Shown here: one piece after another, positions 1-8,717 of the stretch
How the letters are laid out: the number at the start of each line of letters is the position of its first letter
How positions within the stretch are numbered: the stretch's first letter is position 1
Assembly (NCBI GenBank): GCA_951813295.1
Contig: CATOTI010000002.1
Span: 3,048,522 to 3,112,521, forward strand
Length of the DNA stretch: 64,000 bases
Direction of reading: 5' to 3'
Origin: an uncultured Pseudomonadales bacterium
GTDB lineage: Bacteria; Pseudomonadota; Gammaproteobacteria; Pseudomonadales; Azotimanducaceae
Made by a program: the position numbers and the translations under genes
The notes under the pieces: generated by a model
Databases searched by the model: none
The model's input: only the letters and a program-made list of their open reading frames with translations
Told to the model about the DNA's origin: nothing

Positions 1-1066
<1,066 letters not shown>

Positions 1067-1080
1067 CATCAACGGTCCAG

Positions 1081-1142
1081 GGGGTCACATTTATCTTGCC
1101 GATTCCGATCCCAAAGGGGTCAGTCTTATGTTGCCGTTGACA
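1081..1142 (+). repeat. Duplicated IS21 terminal transposase-binding sites
   Basis: Two related sites lie in direct orientation. One (1081-1105) reads GGGGTCA then TTTATCTTGCCGATT. The outer one (1117-1142) reads GGGGTCA then CTTATGTTGCCGTTGACA. Multiple terminal repeats of this type bind the transposase at IS21 ends. The outer copy ends at the inferred element boundary. Confidence 0.6.
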
Positions 1143-1867
1143 TTTGCAAAGCGAACGCGATTCAGCAGCTCAATCTTTACGACCTGTACACCATCCTCAG
1201 CGCCAAAGGTCCTAGTCGGGCGATGGCTCTTTTGCGAAAGCGGGGGAATCTTACAGATCAACGCTGCGTACGGTGGGCGGGAGGAACTCGACGCCATCAT
1301 TGACTACCAAGAATCGACGTCACCGGACCACGAACAGAAGTTCGATGGCGTGATTTCGGAACTTGAGTGGTGGAGGACAGGTTCCAACCAACTGCCCTGG
1401 GCGACCTGCAAGGACCTCATAAAGCGAGCGTACAAGAAACTGCCAGACATCCAGCGGTGGGTGTACATCGGCCAACCGACGGTCAAACAGATTGCATGGC
1501 TGGTCGAGCACGTAACTCACATGGCGATCCATACCTACGTCAAGAACCCGGAGTACGTGTTCAATGCCGCTATCGGTGCTGAGGCGGGTCATGCGCGACG
1601 TGTCGAGAGCCTGACTCGAAAGAATGGGTCGGAGTTCCGTATAGCCTGATCTACAGCGCTGAGAGACGGTACATGGGGCCTTGGTTCCAAGAGTTCACGA
1701 GCCTAGCGCTAGCAGAATCGATTTACCTGACAACGTTGGGAACGGTACAAGCGCCACCGGAGATACCGCGTCCGATCGGGACGACCTACTTTGCGTACAA
1801 CCAGCTGCGACACGATATGTACGTTTGTGGAAGGTGGCAGGAGTCTTGGATGATGCCGCGGGAATAA
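1143..1867 (+). pseudogene. Decayed coding sequence next to the IS element, family unknown
   Basis: Coding-like sequence runs directly from the IS end but jumps between frames. It begins in one frame with AIQQLNLYDLYTILSAKG (about 1151-1250). It continues in a second frame from about 1264 to the stop at 1649, with segments such as WVYIGQPTVKQIAWLVEH. From about 1625 it returns to the first frame up to the stop at 1867, with segments such as GPWFQEFTSLALAESIYL. I do not recognise the family. The simplest reading is a gene interrupted by the IS element that has since gained frameshifts. It could also be fragments of two genes. No ribosome binding site precedes any of the pieces. Confidence 0.4.
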
Positions 1868-2022
1868 GGGGTGCAAATCTGCGTCCTGGCACGGGAATCT
1901 GGGCCTTGTCAGATAGTGAAAGAAGTACCAGAACCAAATCAGCGCTCCAACTTATTGTTTTATCGAGGGCCTCGCCCGGATTCGCGACATCGAAATCGGT
2001 CCCGGCGGGCTCAGAGTCTATT

Positions 2023-2108
2023 TGGTGCCCAGGGAGGGAGTCGAACCCTCACGCCACGAGGACACCGGAACCTAAATCCGGCCTGTCTACCAGTTCCAGC
2101 ACCTGGGC
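2023..2108 (-). tRNA. tRNA-Leu (anticodon UAG)
   Basis: On the minus strand, acceptor arm GCCCAGG pairs with CCTGGGC, followed by discriminator A and an encoded CCA. The anticodon stem CCGGA/TCCGG closes the loop TTTAGGT, giving anticodon TAG. The long variable arm (TGTCCTCGTGGCG region) and the T arm with GGTTCGACTCC are those of a class II tRNA-Leu. The gene is 86 nt including CCA. Confidence 0.95.
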
Positions 2109-2302
2109 GAGGTACTTCTCGTCGGCTGATCGTTTCGTGCGGGCGCGCGATACAGGGCGCCGTCGAGGGGAGCGAAAGGATAGGTTTGCGCTCCGGGTGT
2201 CGCAACTGAAGGCCTGTGCAGCGCCTCAGTAAATCGAGCGGTGGGCGTGCGGTGTCGTGGCATCGCGTCGTGGGCCGACTTATTCTCGCGCGTGATCTGC
2301 CT

Positions 2303-2631
2303 GCCCGGGTGGTGAAATTGGTAGACACAAGGGACTTGAGACATTTTGAGCACCCAGGTCGGAAACGCCTGGTGTGAATGGGGTCAAATTCGGGGAAACC
2401 TCAGCGGCTCTTGCATGGGCGCCGGTGGCAATCCCGAGCTAAGCGCGTCGGCGTCGAGCGCGGCGCGAAAGTGTAGAGACTTGACGGCTCCCGCCTACGG
2501 CCACCGCGGCTAGGGCGAAGAGAAAGTCCAGACCACGAACGCTTGAATCACGAGCGGCGGCGAAAGTCGAAGTGGTACGAAAATCCCTCGGAGGCGACTC
2601 CGTGCCGGTTCGATTCCGGCCCCGGGCACCA
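2303..2631 (+). tRNA. tRNA-Leu (anticodon UAA), split by a group I intron
   Basis: The 5' exon (2303-2337) holds acceptor GCCCGGG, the D arm and the 5' half of the anticodon arm, ending GGGACTT. The 3' exon (2580-2631) starts AAAATCCCT and carries the variable arm, the T arm GCCGGTTCGATTCCGGC, acceptor CCCGGGC, A and CCA. Joined, the exons make an 87-nt class II tRNA with anticodon stem AGGGA/TCCCT, loop CTTAAAA and anticodon TAA. The interruption falls directly after U34, the position used by the tRNA-Leu(UAA) introns of cyanobacteria and plastids. Read without the intron, the gene looks like a broken tRNA. Confidence 0.93.
2338..2579 (+). ncRNA. Group I self-splicing intron in tRNA-Leu(UAA), IC3-like
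   Basis: The intron is 242 nt with no reading frame. The 5' exon ends in U, and P1 can form with a U.G wobble at the splice site. P2 is a hairpin CACCCAGG/CCTGGTG (about 2350-2374). Element P (2388-2400, AAATTCGGGGAAACC) pairs with Q (2428-2444, containing AATCCCGAGC) through CGGG/CCCG. Element R (2471-2486, GTAGAGACTTGACGG) pairs with S (about 2517-2529, AAGAGAAAGTCC) through GACTT/AAGTC, making P7. P3 forms between GTCAA (2383-2387) and TTGAC in R. The intron ends in G (2579), as required. All core elements are intact, so autocatalytic splicing is likely. Confidence 0.92.
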
Positions 2632-2727
2632 GTCGTAATCGCGAACGTTGAGCTGTTTCTTTAGCCGCTCGCTGGAAAGTCCGGTGCGTGTTCGCGACAC
2701 TGACGCGGTCACGAGTAGGCGAGACCC

Positions 2728-3123
2728 ATGGCTTTACCACAGCGAATTCGAACCAAGATCGCCTGGATGATCGGCATCGTCTCGGTTGCGGGCGCGGGCT
2801 TCTACTGGCTGGCCGATGACAATGAGGTCTACGCGATCCGCGTCGACAACCATGCCGTCATTCGCGCTCATGAGGTCGAGGACCGGATCGAGGTGGTGGA
2901 CAACCACGTCGATCGGGTGATCGAGAATGTCGACGACCGCCTGGAGAACGTGGTCGACCGGCTCGATGACGCAACGGACCGGGTCGCGGATCGCCTGGGT
3001 GACGTGACGGATCGGTTCGACGATGGTCTGGATGACGTGACGGATCGGTTTGACGATCGTCTGGATGTCATGACGGATCGGCTCGCAGATCGACTGGAAG
3101 ATGTAACCGATCGCTTTGACTAG
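2728..3123 (+). CDS. Membrane-anchored protein with 11-residue amphipathic repeats
   Basis: The 131-residue protein has a short basic N-terminus and one hydrophobic segment (about residues 10-29). The rest is a long, highly charged helix. From residue 80 the sequence is built from 11-residue units: DDATDRVADRL, GDVTDRFDDGL, DDVTDRFDDRL, DVMTDRLADRL and a final EDVTDRFD. Looser versions precede them. Such hendecad repeats favour right-handed coiled coils or amphipathic helices lying on a membrane. The protein may form an extended anchored rod. The function is unknown. It stands alone after the tRNA gene. Confidence 0.65.
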   Translation: MALPQRIRTKIAWMIGIVSVAGAGFYWLADDNEVYAIRVDNHAVIRAHEVEDRIEVVDNHVDRVIENVDDRLENVVDRLDDATDRVADRLGDVTDRFDDGLDDVTDRFDDRLDVMTDRLADRLEDVTDRFD

Positions 3124-3148
3124 TGTCCGCAGGCGGTGTTGCGACAGA

Positions 3149-3349
3149 TCAGGGCGCTTTGTTCTGCTGACGCCAGACGCGTATGACGCTGCGGATCATG
3201 TTGATGAAGATGATCACGATGCCGAGGATGATGAACCCGTCGGCCACGGGGCCGCGGCCGTCGAGAAATGCCATTAGTAGGCCGATCGCGATGACGCCGT
3301 AGGCCACGCCGCGTACCGCCATCGTGTTGTTCAGAAAAGAGAGCTGCAT
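3149..3349 (-). CDS. Small two-helix membrane protein
   Basis: This 66-residue protein starts at an ATG with a GAGGA site seven bases upstream (minus strand). A longer start at 3385 is possible but lacks a site. Two hydrophobic helices (about residues 10-28 and 35-52) are joined by a short loop, DGRGPVADG. A basic tail, VIRVWRQQ, follows. It converges with the preceding repeat protein. The family is not recognised. The topology predicts both ends on the same side of the inner membrane. Confidence 0.6.
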   Translation of the reverse strand: MQLSFLNNTMAVRGVAYGVIAIGLLMAFLDGRGPVADGFIILGIVIIFINMIRSVIRVWRQQNKAP

Positions 3350-3414
3350 GTGTTCCTCGGTGTCGCCGCGAGCATGATAGCCCACCGACGATTGTCTGAA
3401 CGGTATCTCGACGC

Positions 3415-3801
3415 ATGAACGGACCTCGGCGCGATCGGAAAGTGGGGCCGTTCGTCGAGAATATCTCCGAGTCGATGGCGGCTTGCCTCGTGACCATGGT
3501 GCAAGGCAACCTGCTTGCGATCTCGATCGGTCATCTGCTCGTCGCGATGCAGACTGGCGTCGTTGCCGGTGCGATCGTGGGTGCTGTTCTCATTTTCTGG
3601 GAGCGCGGTAAGCCCTGGGTCGTTTCGGCCCTGCTGGGCGTCGTCACCGGTATCGTCGACTTCTTCGTGCACGAGGGGCAGTTCGGTTCGCTCGTCACCG
3701 AAGCGATCGTCACCGGATTCGGCGCTTTTCTCTTTTCGTGGGCCGTCGGGTCGCTGCTTCGACGATGGCGGCAGGCGCGTCATTGCTCGGCCGTGCAGTA
3801 A
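3415..3801 (+). CDS. Small integral membrane protein
   Basis: The 128-residue protein has three or four hydrophobic segments (about residues 20-38, 42-62, 67-87 and 97-114) separated by short loops. Charged residues flank them, and the tail is arginine-rich (RRWRQAR). It is divergent from the small membrane protein at 3149-3349. Its 3' end overlaps the convergent serine hydrolase by 22 bases. There are no recognisable catalytic motifs; the family is unknown. Confidence 0.6.
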   Translation: MNGPRRDRKVGPFVENISESMAACLVTMVQGNLLAISIGHLLVAMQTGVVAGAIVGAVLIFWERGKPWVVSALLGVVTGIVDFFVHEGQFGSLVTEAIVTGFGAFLFSWAVGSLLRRWRQARHCSAVQ

Positions 3802-5438
3802 GGCGCGAATCCCTCGAGCGCTTGCGCCTGCTCTTTGTAAGGAAAGGCCTGCACGTCGTTGAAGTAGTAGAACGTTGCGTCGTTGGGCGCCATGAAGACG
3901 CGTACGCCCGATAAGCCGCTCATGAAGGGTACCCAGACGTCGCAGTCGTAATCGACGCCGAGCCGGGTTGCCGGATAAGCCCACGTACCGTTGTTGTACC
4001 AGAAGCCGAAGAACTGCATGTCGATGCCGTGCTTCGTGGGGTGGCGTTGCAGCATTTGCGCGAGCTGGTCCTGGTCGAGCAGCTGTTGGTCACCGATTCG
4101 CCCGGCGTCGACGGTGAGGAACCGGGCGAGCTTCACCATCGAGTCGGCGTCCCAGAACATACCCATGCCGCCGAAAGCCGTGCCGGAGTTGATCCGCCCG
4201 TTGTCCAGCGTGCGGCGCGAGTGGTGCACTTCCGGGGCCGTGCCGATCGGTTCGAGCACTTCACGTACGAGATAGTCGAAGGCGTCTCGGCCCATCCCGT
4301 GACGGGCGAGGTACTGATCGAGTGATGCGACGAGGGCGAAGGTATCCGCCGTCTGATAGACGAACCGGCTCCCGGCCGGCGCGCCGTTCGGCCAGGACAA
4401 GGCGGCGCCGAGTTTTCCGGCGCGGTCGACGTCCATGTAGAAGTTGCCGGGTCCGGGGTCGGCCAGTGGCGATGGATCGGCGTAGTTGCCGCTCGTCATG
4501 TCGACGAGGTTGTCGAAGGTGATGTCGTCCCAATCGCCGGGCGCATTGCTCGTGTCGATATAGTCGCTGACGCGTTCAGCGAAGACGTCGCGGCCCTGGG
4601 CTTCGGTCAGGCGCATCATGACAACCGGGGGAAAGGCCGTCTTCGCGGTCGAGAACGATGTCATGAGCATGTGTTCGCAGTACGGATAGGCGCCTGACCG
4701 GGTGCTGCAACCGAGCGAGTAGTGGACGCCGTCGAAGAATGCGCCTGCCGTCGTCAGGTTGTGATTCTTCGGCAAGCCCGTGAGCAGCAATTCGGTATCG
4801 ACGCCGAGTTTCTCGAGATCCGCGAAGGGCCGGGTCGGAACGTGGTTCATGCGCTCGGTTCGATACCTCTCGACCGCCTCGTCGCGTGCCTCGCCACTGG
4901 CGGGCTCGAAGGTCGCGTCGACGTTGCCCCAGAGGTCGAACTTCGCGAAATGACAGGTCTCCTGGTTCACCAATACGCGTGCATCGCGGATACCTGTAGC
5001 GGAATACTCGAAGCGAAATAGTCCGTTGTGCGTACAACCGACGCCGCGCGCGATGAGCGTAAAAGGTAACGACGCGACGTCCGTTTCGTCTTCGCGCCAC
5101 GACCGTCCTGGACTGATGAAGATGTCGAAAGCCGGATGATTCGTGACGCGGTATCCGCGGTTGAGCGGCACGACGTATTCGCCGTCACTGGTGAGTTCCA
5201 CGGAAATCGTGGGGAGGTTTTCGACACGCGGATAGAAGGGCACGCGGTTGTGCTCGGTGACGTTGAGACTCTGAGCCTTGATCGTCACCGTGCCGTCGAG
5301 TCGATGCGCCGCGGGGGTCGCGCCGGGCGCGAAGGCGTCCGTACTGGGCAGGTCCTCCGCCAGCGTACTGCTGGTCAGTGCCGACACGATGAACAAACAA
5401 TAGAGATCGAATCGTCGGATGGGCGTCAGGCGGTTCAT
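3780..5438 (-). CDS. Secreted beta-lactamase-family serine hydrolase
   Basis: The chosen ATG has GAGG six bases upstream and is followed by a signal peptide (basic start, hydrophobic residues about 11-25, then a likely cleavage near TLA-ED). The 552-residue protein has an N-terminal beta-rich region of about 200 residues and a C-terminal beta-lactamase/penicillin-binding fold. The serine motif SxxK is STAK at residues 263-266, in SFSTAKTAFP. Two more conserved patches of the family follow (around NLVDMTSGNY and GMGMFWDADSMVKLARF). Such periplasmic enzymes are esterases or peptidases rather than antibiotic-resistance enzymes. The substrate is unknown. Confidence 0.75.
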   Translation of the reverse strand: MNRLTPIRRFDLYCLFIVSALTSSTLAEDLPSTDAFAPGATPAAHRLDGTVTIKAQSLNVTEHNRVPFYPRVENLPTISVELTSDGEYVVPLNRGYRVTNHPAFDIFISPGRSWREDETDVASLPFTLIARGVGCTHNGLFRFEYSATGIRDARVLVNQETCHFAKFDLWGNVDATFEPASGEARDEAVERYRTERMNHVPTRPFADLEKLGVDTELLLTGLPKNHNLTTAGAFFDGVHYSLGCSTRSGAYPYCEHMLMTSFSTAKTAFPPVVMMRLTEAQGRDVFAERVSDYIDTSNAPGDWDDITFDNLVDMTSGNYADPSPLADPGPGNFYMDVDRAGKLGAALSWPNGAPAGSRFVYQTADTFALVASLDQYLARHGMGRDAFDYLVREVLEPIGTAPEVHHSRRTLDNGRINSGTAFGGMGMFWDADSMVKLARFLTVDAGRIGDQQLLDQDQLAQMLQRHPTKHGIDMQFFGFWYNNGTWAYPATRLGVDYDCDVWVPFMSGLSGVRVFMAPNDATFYYFNDVQAFPYKEQAQALEGFAPYCTAEQ

Positions 5439-5547
5439 GTTGGCCTCGTTTGATCGTCTCGACATTCTTAGCATGGTCGGGTGCGTGAACGGGAACCGTG
5501 CGTGCTGTCTCGATTAGCGTGGATGCTGATCGGCCGCGGTCAAGCGA

Positions 5548-6513
5548 ATGAGGATGGCGATGAAGGATGAAGGCGTAGCTTGGTTGACCGACGGTCGGAT
5601 GAATCGCCGGGCCCGGATCGCGCTCTTGGTGCTCACCGCGCTCATGGTTACCGCGAGTGGTGTTGGCCTGGTGGTCGACTATGCGGCGAGCGAGTTCATG
5701 ACCGACCGGCAACTCGTCGGCACTTTGGTGCTCTACGCATTGCTGCCGTCCTATCTGATCGCTGGTGGCCTCGTGACCAATGCCCAAAGCGCCGCCATTG
5801 GTCGCGCTTTCGCGACAAACGAGTGGTCGCGCACACTCGTTGCTTTCGCGGAGCGACCCAGTGCGGTCGCGCTCGCGGGTGGCATTTTCGGCCTGATCCT
5901 CGGCGTCTCCCAGAACGACCATCTCATCTACGGCTTCGTCGCTGGTGAATTGGCGACGGTCTATGTCGTCGTCCTGGTGGGCGGCCTGCTGGTCTGGACG
6001 CTGGTGGGGTTCATGATCGCGTGGCGAATCCGGACGTGCGTCGAACTCTGGCGGTTGGGACGCGGATTGGACGCCGATCTGCTGGACACGGAATCCTGGC
6101 GGTCCTTCGGTAGAGTGGCGACCGCGAACGTGGTGTTCATTGCCGGCGCCGTCGCGCTGCAGGCACTGCAATCGCTCGACGCCGAGTTTCGCTGGGACAA
6201 CTATGAAGCCGGTTCGTTTGTGGGTCTCGTCTCCGCGGCGTTCCTGTTCTGGCTTCCCCTCGATGGATTGCGTCGGCGGATGCGGGAGCTCAAACGCGAT
6301 CGGCTCGCAGCTTTTGCGCCGACGATCGCGGCAATCTCGCCGACGGATGTGGTGCGCCTGGAAACCGCGCTCCAGCACCGCGACCGAATTGCATCCGCGC
6401 CGACGGTGCCTGTCGATCTGACGATCGCGAGCCGCATCGTCGCGTCGATCGTCTTGCCGCCGCTCGCCTGGGTGGCGGCGGCGCTCGTCGAGAACTGGAT
6501 CGATCGCTTCTAG
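5548..6513 (+). CDS. Multi-pass membrane protein, function unknown
   Basis: The protein has 321 residues if the first ATG is used; a later ATG at 5599 is possible. It has at least six hydrophobic segments (around residues 25-44, 55-75, 107-120, 132-158, 188-205 and 223-240) and a final one near residue 300. A charged cytoplasmic stretch with RRRMRELKRDR separates the last two. No signature of a transporter or enzyme is visible. It is divergent from the serine hydrolase across about 110 bases, which may hold both promoters. Confidence 0.6.
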   Translation: MRMAMKDEGVAWLTDGRMNRRARIALLVLTALMVTASGVGLVVDYAASEFMTDRQLVGTLVLYALLPSYLIAGGLVTNAQSAAIGRAFATNEWSRTLVAFAERPSAVALAGGIFGLILGVSQNDHLIYGFVAGELATVYVVVLVGGLLVWTLVGFMIAWRIRTCVELWRLGRGLDADLLDTESWRSFGRVATANVVFIAGAVALQALQSLDAEFRWDNYEAGSFVGLVSAAFLFWLPLDGLRRRMRELKRDRLAAFAPTIAAISPTDVVRLETALQHRDRIASAPTVPVDLTIASRIVASIVLPPLAWVAAALVENWIDRF

Positions 6514-6603
6514 CGCGGTCGGATCCCCTTATAGCGTCCGACCGCTGCTGGTACGTCGTCATCGCGCGGTTAGAATGCCGGCTTCCTCGAAGGAGTCGTC
6601 CGC

Positions 6604-6831
6604 ATGAAGTCTCGTCTTGCCTTATCCCTCGTTGCTGCTTTCTTCGTATCGGGTTGCGTCTTCTCCGTTGATGCCGTGCCCGACGGACCGACCTATCTGA
6701 AGGGTGACCCGATCCGAACGATCTGTGACGTCGAAAACCTCTCCGACGATGCTCGCGTCACGATTCGGACCGAAGACGTCGACGGTGAGTGGGCGGGAAC
6801 GAATACCTGCGCTGCCGCGCGACGTTCCTGA
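6604..6831 (+). CDS. Small predicted lipoprotein
   Basis: The protein has 75 residues. The signal peptide ends in the lipobox VSGC, so Cys18 would be lipidated. A GAAGGAG site lies eight bases before the ATG. The mature part is only about 58 residues and carries two further cysteines (CDV and NTC), possibly a disulfide. Its 3' end abuts the dioxygenase gene. If that gene uses its first possible GTG (6789), the two overlap by 43 bases. Confidence 0.6.
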   Translation: MKSRLALSLVAAFFVSGCVFSVDAVPDGPTYLKGDPIRTICDVENLSDDARVTIRTEDVDGEWAGTNTCAAARRS

Positions 6832-6839
6832 GCGACACC

Positions 6840-7808
6840 GTGCGCGGTGCCAATGAGCGCCTGCCTGAACCTACGCAGGAGCACGAGCGGCTCAAGCGGG
6901 ATGTCGATGAGTTCGGCTACTGCGTCTACGCGGACGCGCTGGATGCGGACTTTCTCGATCGTTTGAGGACACGGCTCCTCGATCAGGCGCGAGCGGAACT
7001 CGAGCAGGGGATCGCGTTCGAGGACGGCGCGCGCTACTCGAGCGATGGCGAGGTGTTGACGCCTCCCGTCAATCAACGCCTGTGGATGTTGATCAACAAA
7101 GGTGCGGCGTTTCGGGAGGCCGTGTTGCATCCGGGAACGAGCGAGATCGTGGCGCACATTCTGGGTCGCGATTACCAGCTGTCGACGATGACGGCGAATA
7201 TCGCGAAGCCGGGCGGTGCCGCCATGCAGTTGCATACCGATCAGTGGTGGATGCCTGCATCGTCCGCGCCGGAAGACGCTCCGGTGCGCCCCGGCAATAT
7301 CACGCGCGCCGATTTCGGGCGGGACAACGACAGGGCCCAGATCAGGCAGATCGCGCCACCTGCGGTTTGCAACGTGATGTACATGCTGAACGATTTCACT
7401 GCCGACAACGGTGGTACCCGGCTCGTACCTCGCAGTCACCTGACCGGACGTCAACCGACGGACAAGCTGGGACTCGAACCCATCGCGGCGGAGGGACCCG
7501 CCGGAACGGCGGTGATCTTCGAGGGCCGAACGTGGCATGGCACAGGACCCAATACGAGTGATCGCGTGCGACTCGGGCTGCTCGCGACGTTTTGTGGTCC
7601 GCAATTTCGCACACAGGAAAACTACACCCTCGGCATTCTTCCGGAGGTCTTCGATCAATGTTCCGACGAGCTCAAAAAGCGGCTCGGTTTCGGGATCTGG
7701 AGTGCCTATGGGCGCGTGGGGAGTCCCGCCCACCAGTTCGCCGACCCGGCGCGCGAGCGCATCGGCGAACTCGAGCCGTCGTTGGATTCATCGAGGATGA
7801 CCCTCTAA
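6840..7808 (+). CDS. Phytanoyl-CoA dioxygenase (PhyH) family protein
   Basis: This is an Fe(II)/2-oxoglutarate oxygenase with a jelly-roll fold. The metal triad is visible as HTD in MQLHTDQWW (about residues 132-134) and a distal His in RTWHGTGPN (about 233). The arginine that binds 2-oxoglutarate follows in SDRVRLGL. The start is uncertain. GTG at 6840 avoids the lipoprotein gene, while GTG at 6789 would add 17 residues; neither has a strong ribosome site. The substrate cannot be told from sequence, since the family acts on acyl-CoAs, small acids and natural products. Confidence 0.8.
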   Translation: MRGANERLPEPTQEHERLKRDVDEFGYCVYADALDADFLDRLRTRLLDQARAELEQGIAFEDGARYSSDGEVLTPPVNQRLWMLINKGAAFREAVLHPGTSEIVAHILGRDYQLSTMTANIAKPGGAAMQLHTDQWWMPASSAPEDAPVRPGNITRADFGRDNDRAQIRQIAPPAVCNVMYMLNDFTADNGGTRLVPRSHLTGRQPTDKLGLEPIAAEGPAGTAVIFEGRTWHGTGPNTSDRVRLGLLATFCGPQFRTQENYTLGILPEVFDQCSDELKKRLGFGIWSAYGRVGSPAHQFADPARERIGELEPSLDSSRMTL

Positions 7809-7885
7809 ACACCGCTGTCCGCGCGCCGGTTCGAATCGGCTAGTATCGATGGTTCTCATCGGATCGATTTTTTTGGGGGGAACCA

Positions 7886-8704
7886 ATGGATTCAGTCGAA
7901 GGTAGAGTCGCGATTGTCACCGGCTCATCGCGTGGGATCGGCGAAGGCATCGCCCGCCGTCTCGCAAAGTCGGGCGCCAAGGTCATCGTCACGGCGCGTA
8001 CGGTCGAGGTTCGAGACGAACGCTTGCCCGGTACCGTGCATTCGGTGGTCGAAGCAATCCGTGAACACGGCGGTGAAGCGACTGCGGTGCCGTGCAACCT
8101 GATGAAGGGTGAGGAGCGTCAGGCACTCGCCGATCAGGCGATGGAGATCTACGGACGCGTCGACATCATCGTCAACAACGGCGCGATCCTCGTGCCGGGT
8201 AGCACGATCGACTTTTCCGAGCGCTACTACGATCGAATGATGGAAATCCTCGTCAAGGCGCCGTTCCATCTTTCCCAGATCCTGTTGCAGCAGATGATCG
8301 ATCGGGGCGAGGGTGGCTCGATCCTCAACATTTCCTCAATGGCGGCGGTGCATCCGAAACCCGATCGCGCGCACGGCGACGGTCCCGTCTACGGGATGGC
8401 GAAGGCTGCCGTGGAGCGCTTCACGACCGGGCTCGCAGCAGAGATGTATTCGCACGACATCAACGTCAACGCACTTTCGCCGGATACCGTCGTTGCGACC
8501 CCCGGGCAGATGTTCGCCCGTCAGTACACGCAGGAAATGCTGGACGCGTCCGAACCGGTCGAGGCCATTTCGGAAGCCGCGCACGCGTTGATCACGGGTG
8601 ATCCGAAGACCATCACCGGCGGCATCCGTTACACCAGGGAAGTCCTCGAGGCGTTCGGCACCGAAGCCGTCGACATCGGCATGGCGGCGCCCGTACCGAA
8701 CTAG
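7886..8704 (+). CDS. Short-chain dehydrogenase/reductase (SDR)
   Basis: This 272-residue classical SDR has the cofactor motif TGSSRGIG at residues 12-19, NNGA at 97-100, the catalytic Ser in NISS (150/151) and Tyr169 with Lys173 in YGMAK. The ATG is preceded by a GGGGGGAA stretch. It sits just upstream of an amidohydrolase (13-base gap), so the two may act in one degradative pathway. Arg36-Arg38 after the second strand (TARTVEVRDERL) hints at NADP(H) use, but this is uncertain. The substrate is unknown. Confidence 0.85.
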   Translation: MDSVEGRVAIVTGSSRGIGEGIARRLAKSGAKVIVTARTVEVRDERLPGTVHSVVEAIREHGGEATAVPCNLMKGEERQALADQAMEIYGRVDIIVNNGAILVPGSTIDFSERYYDRMMEILVKAPFHLSQILLQQMIDRGEGGSILNISSMAAVHPKPDRAHGDGPVYGMAKAAVERFTTGLAAEMYSHDINVNALSPDTVVATPGQMFARQYTQEMLDASEPVEAISEAAHALITGDPKTITGGIRYTREVLEAFGTEAVDIGMAAPVPN

Positions 8705-8717
8705 CGGGCTGACGATC

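Noticed and set aside
2303..2374. A degenerate or pseudo tRNA-Leu
   Set aside because: The apparent break after GGGACTT is the 5' splice site; the missing half occurs at 2580 after a full group I intron.
3331..3984. A 217-residue minus-strand frame crossing three genes
   Set aside because: It shows no motif, spans intergenic space and has composition typical of antisense frames.
3780..5438. Antibiotic-resistance beta-lactamase
   Set aside because: It has only the SxxK motif of the wider serine-hydrolase superfamily, an unrelated 200-residue N-terminal region and no class-specific motifs.
5185..6378. A 397-residue minus-strand reading frame
   Set aside because: It overlaps the serine hydrolase and membrane-protein genes in another frame and has arginine/histidine-rich low-complexity content. 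It is an antisense shadow in GC-rich DNA.
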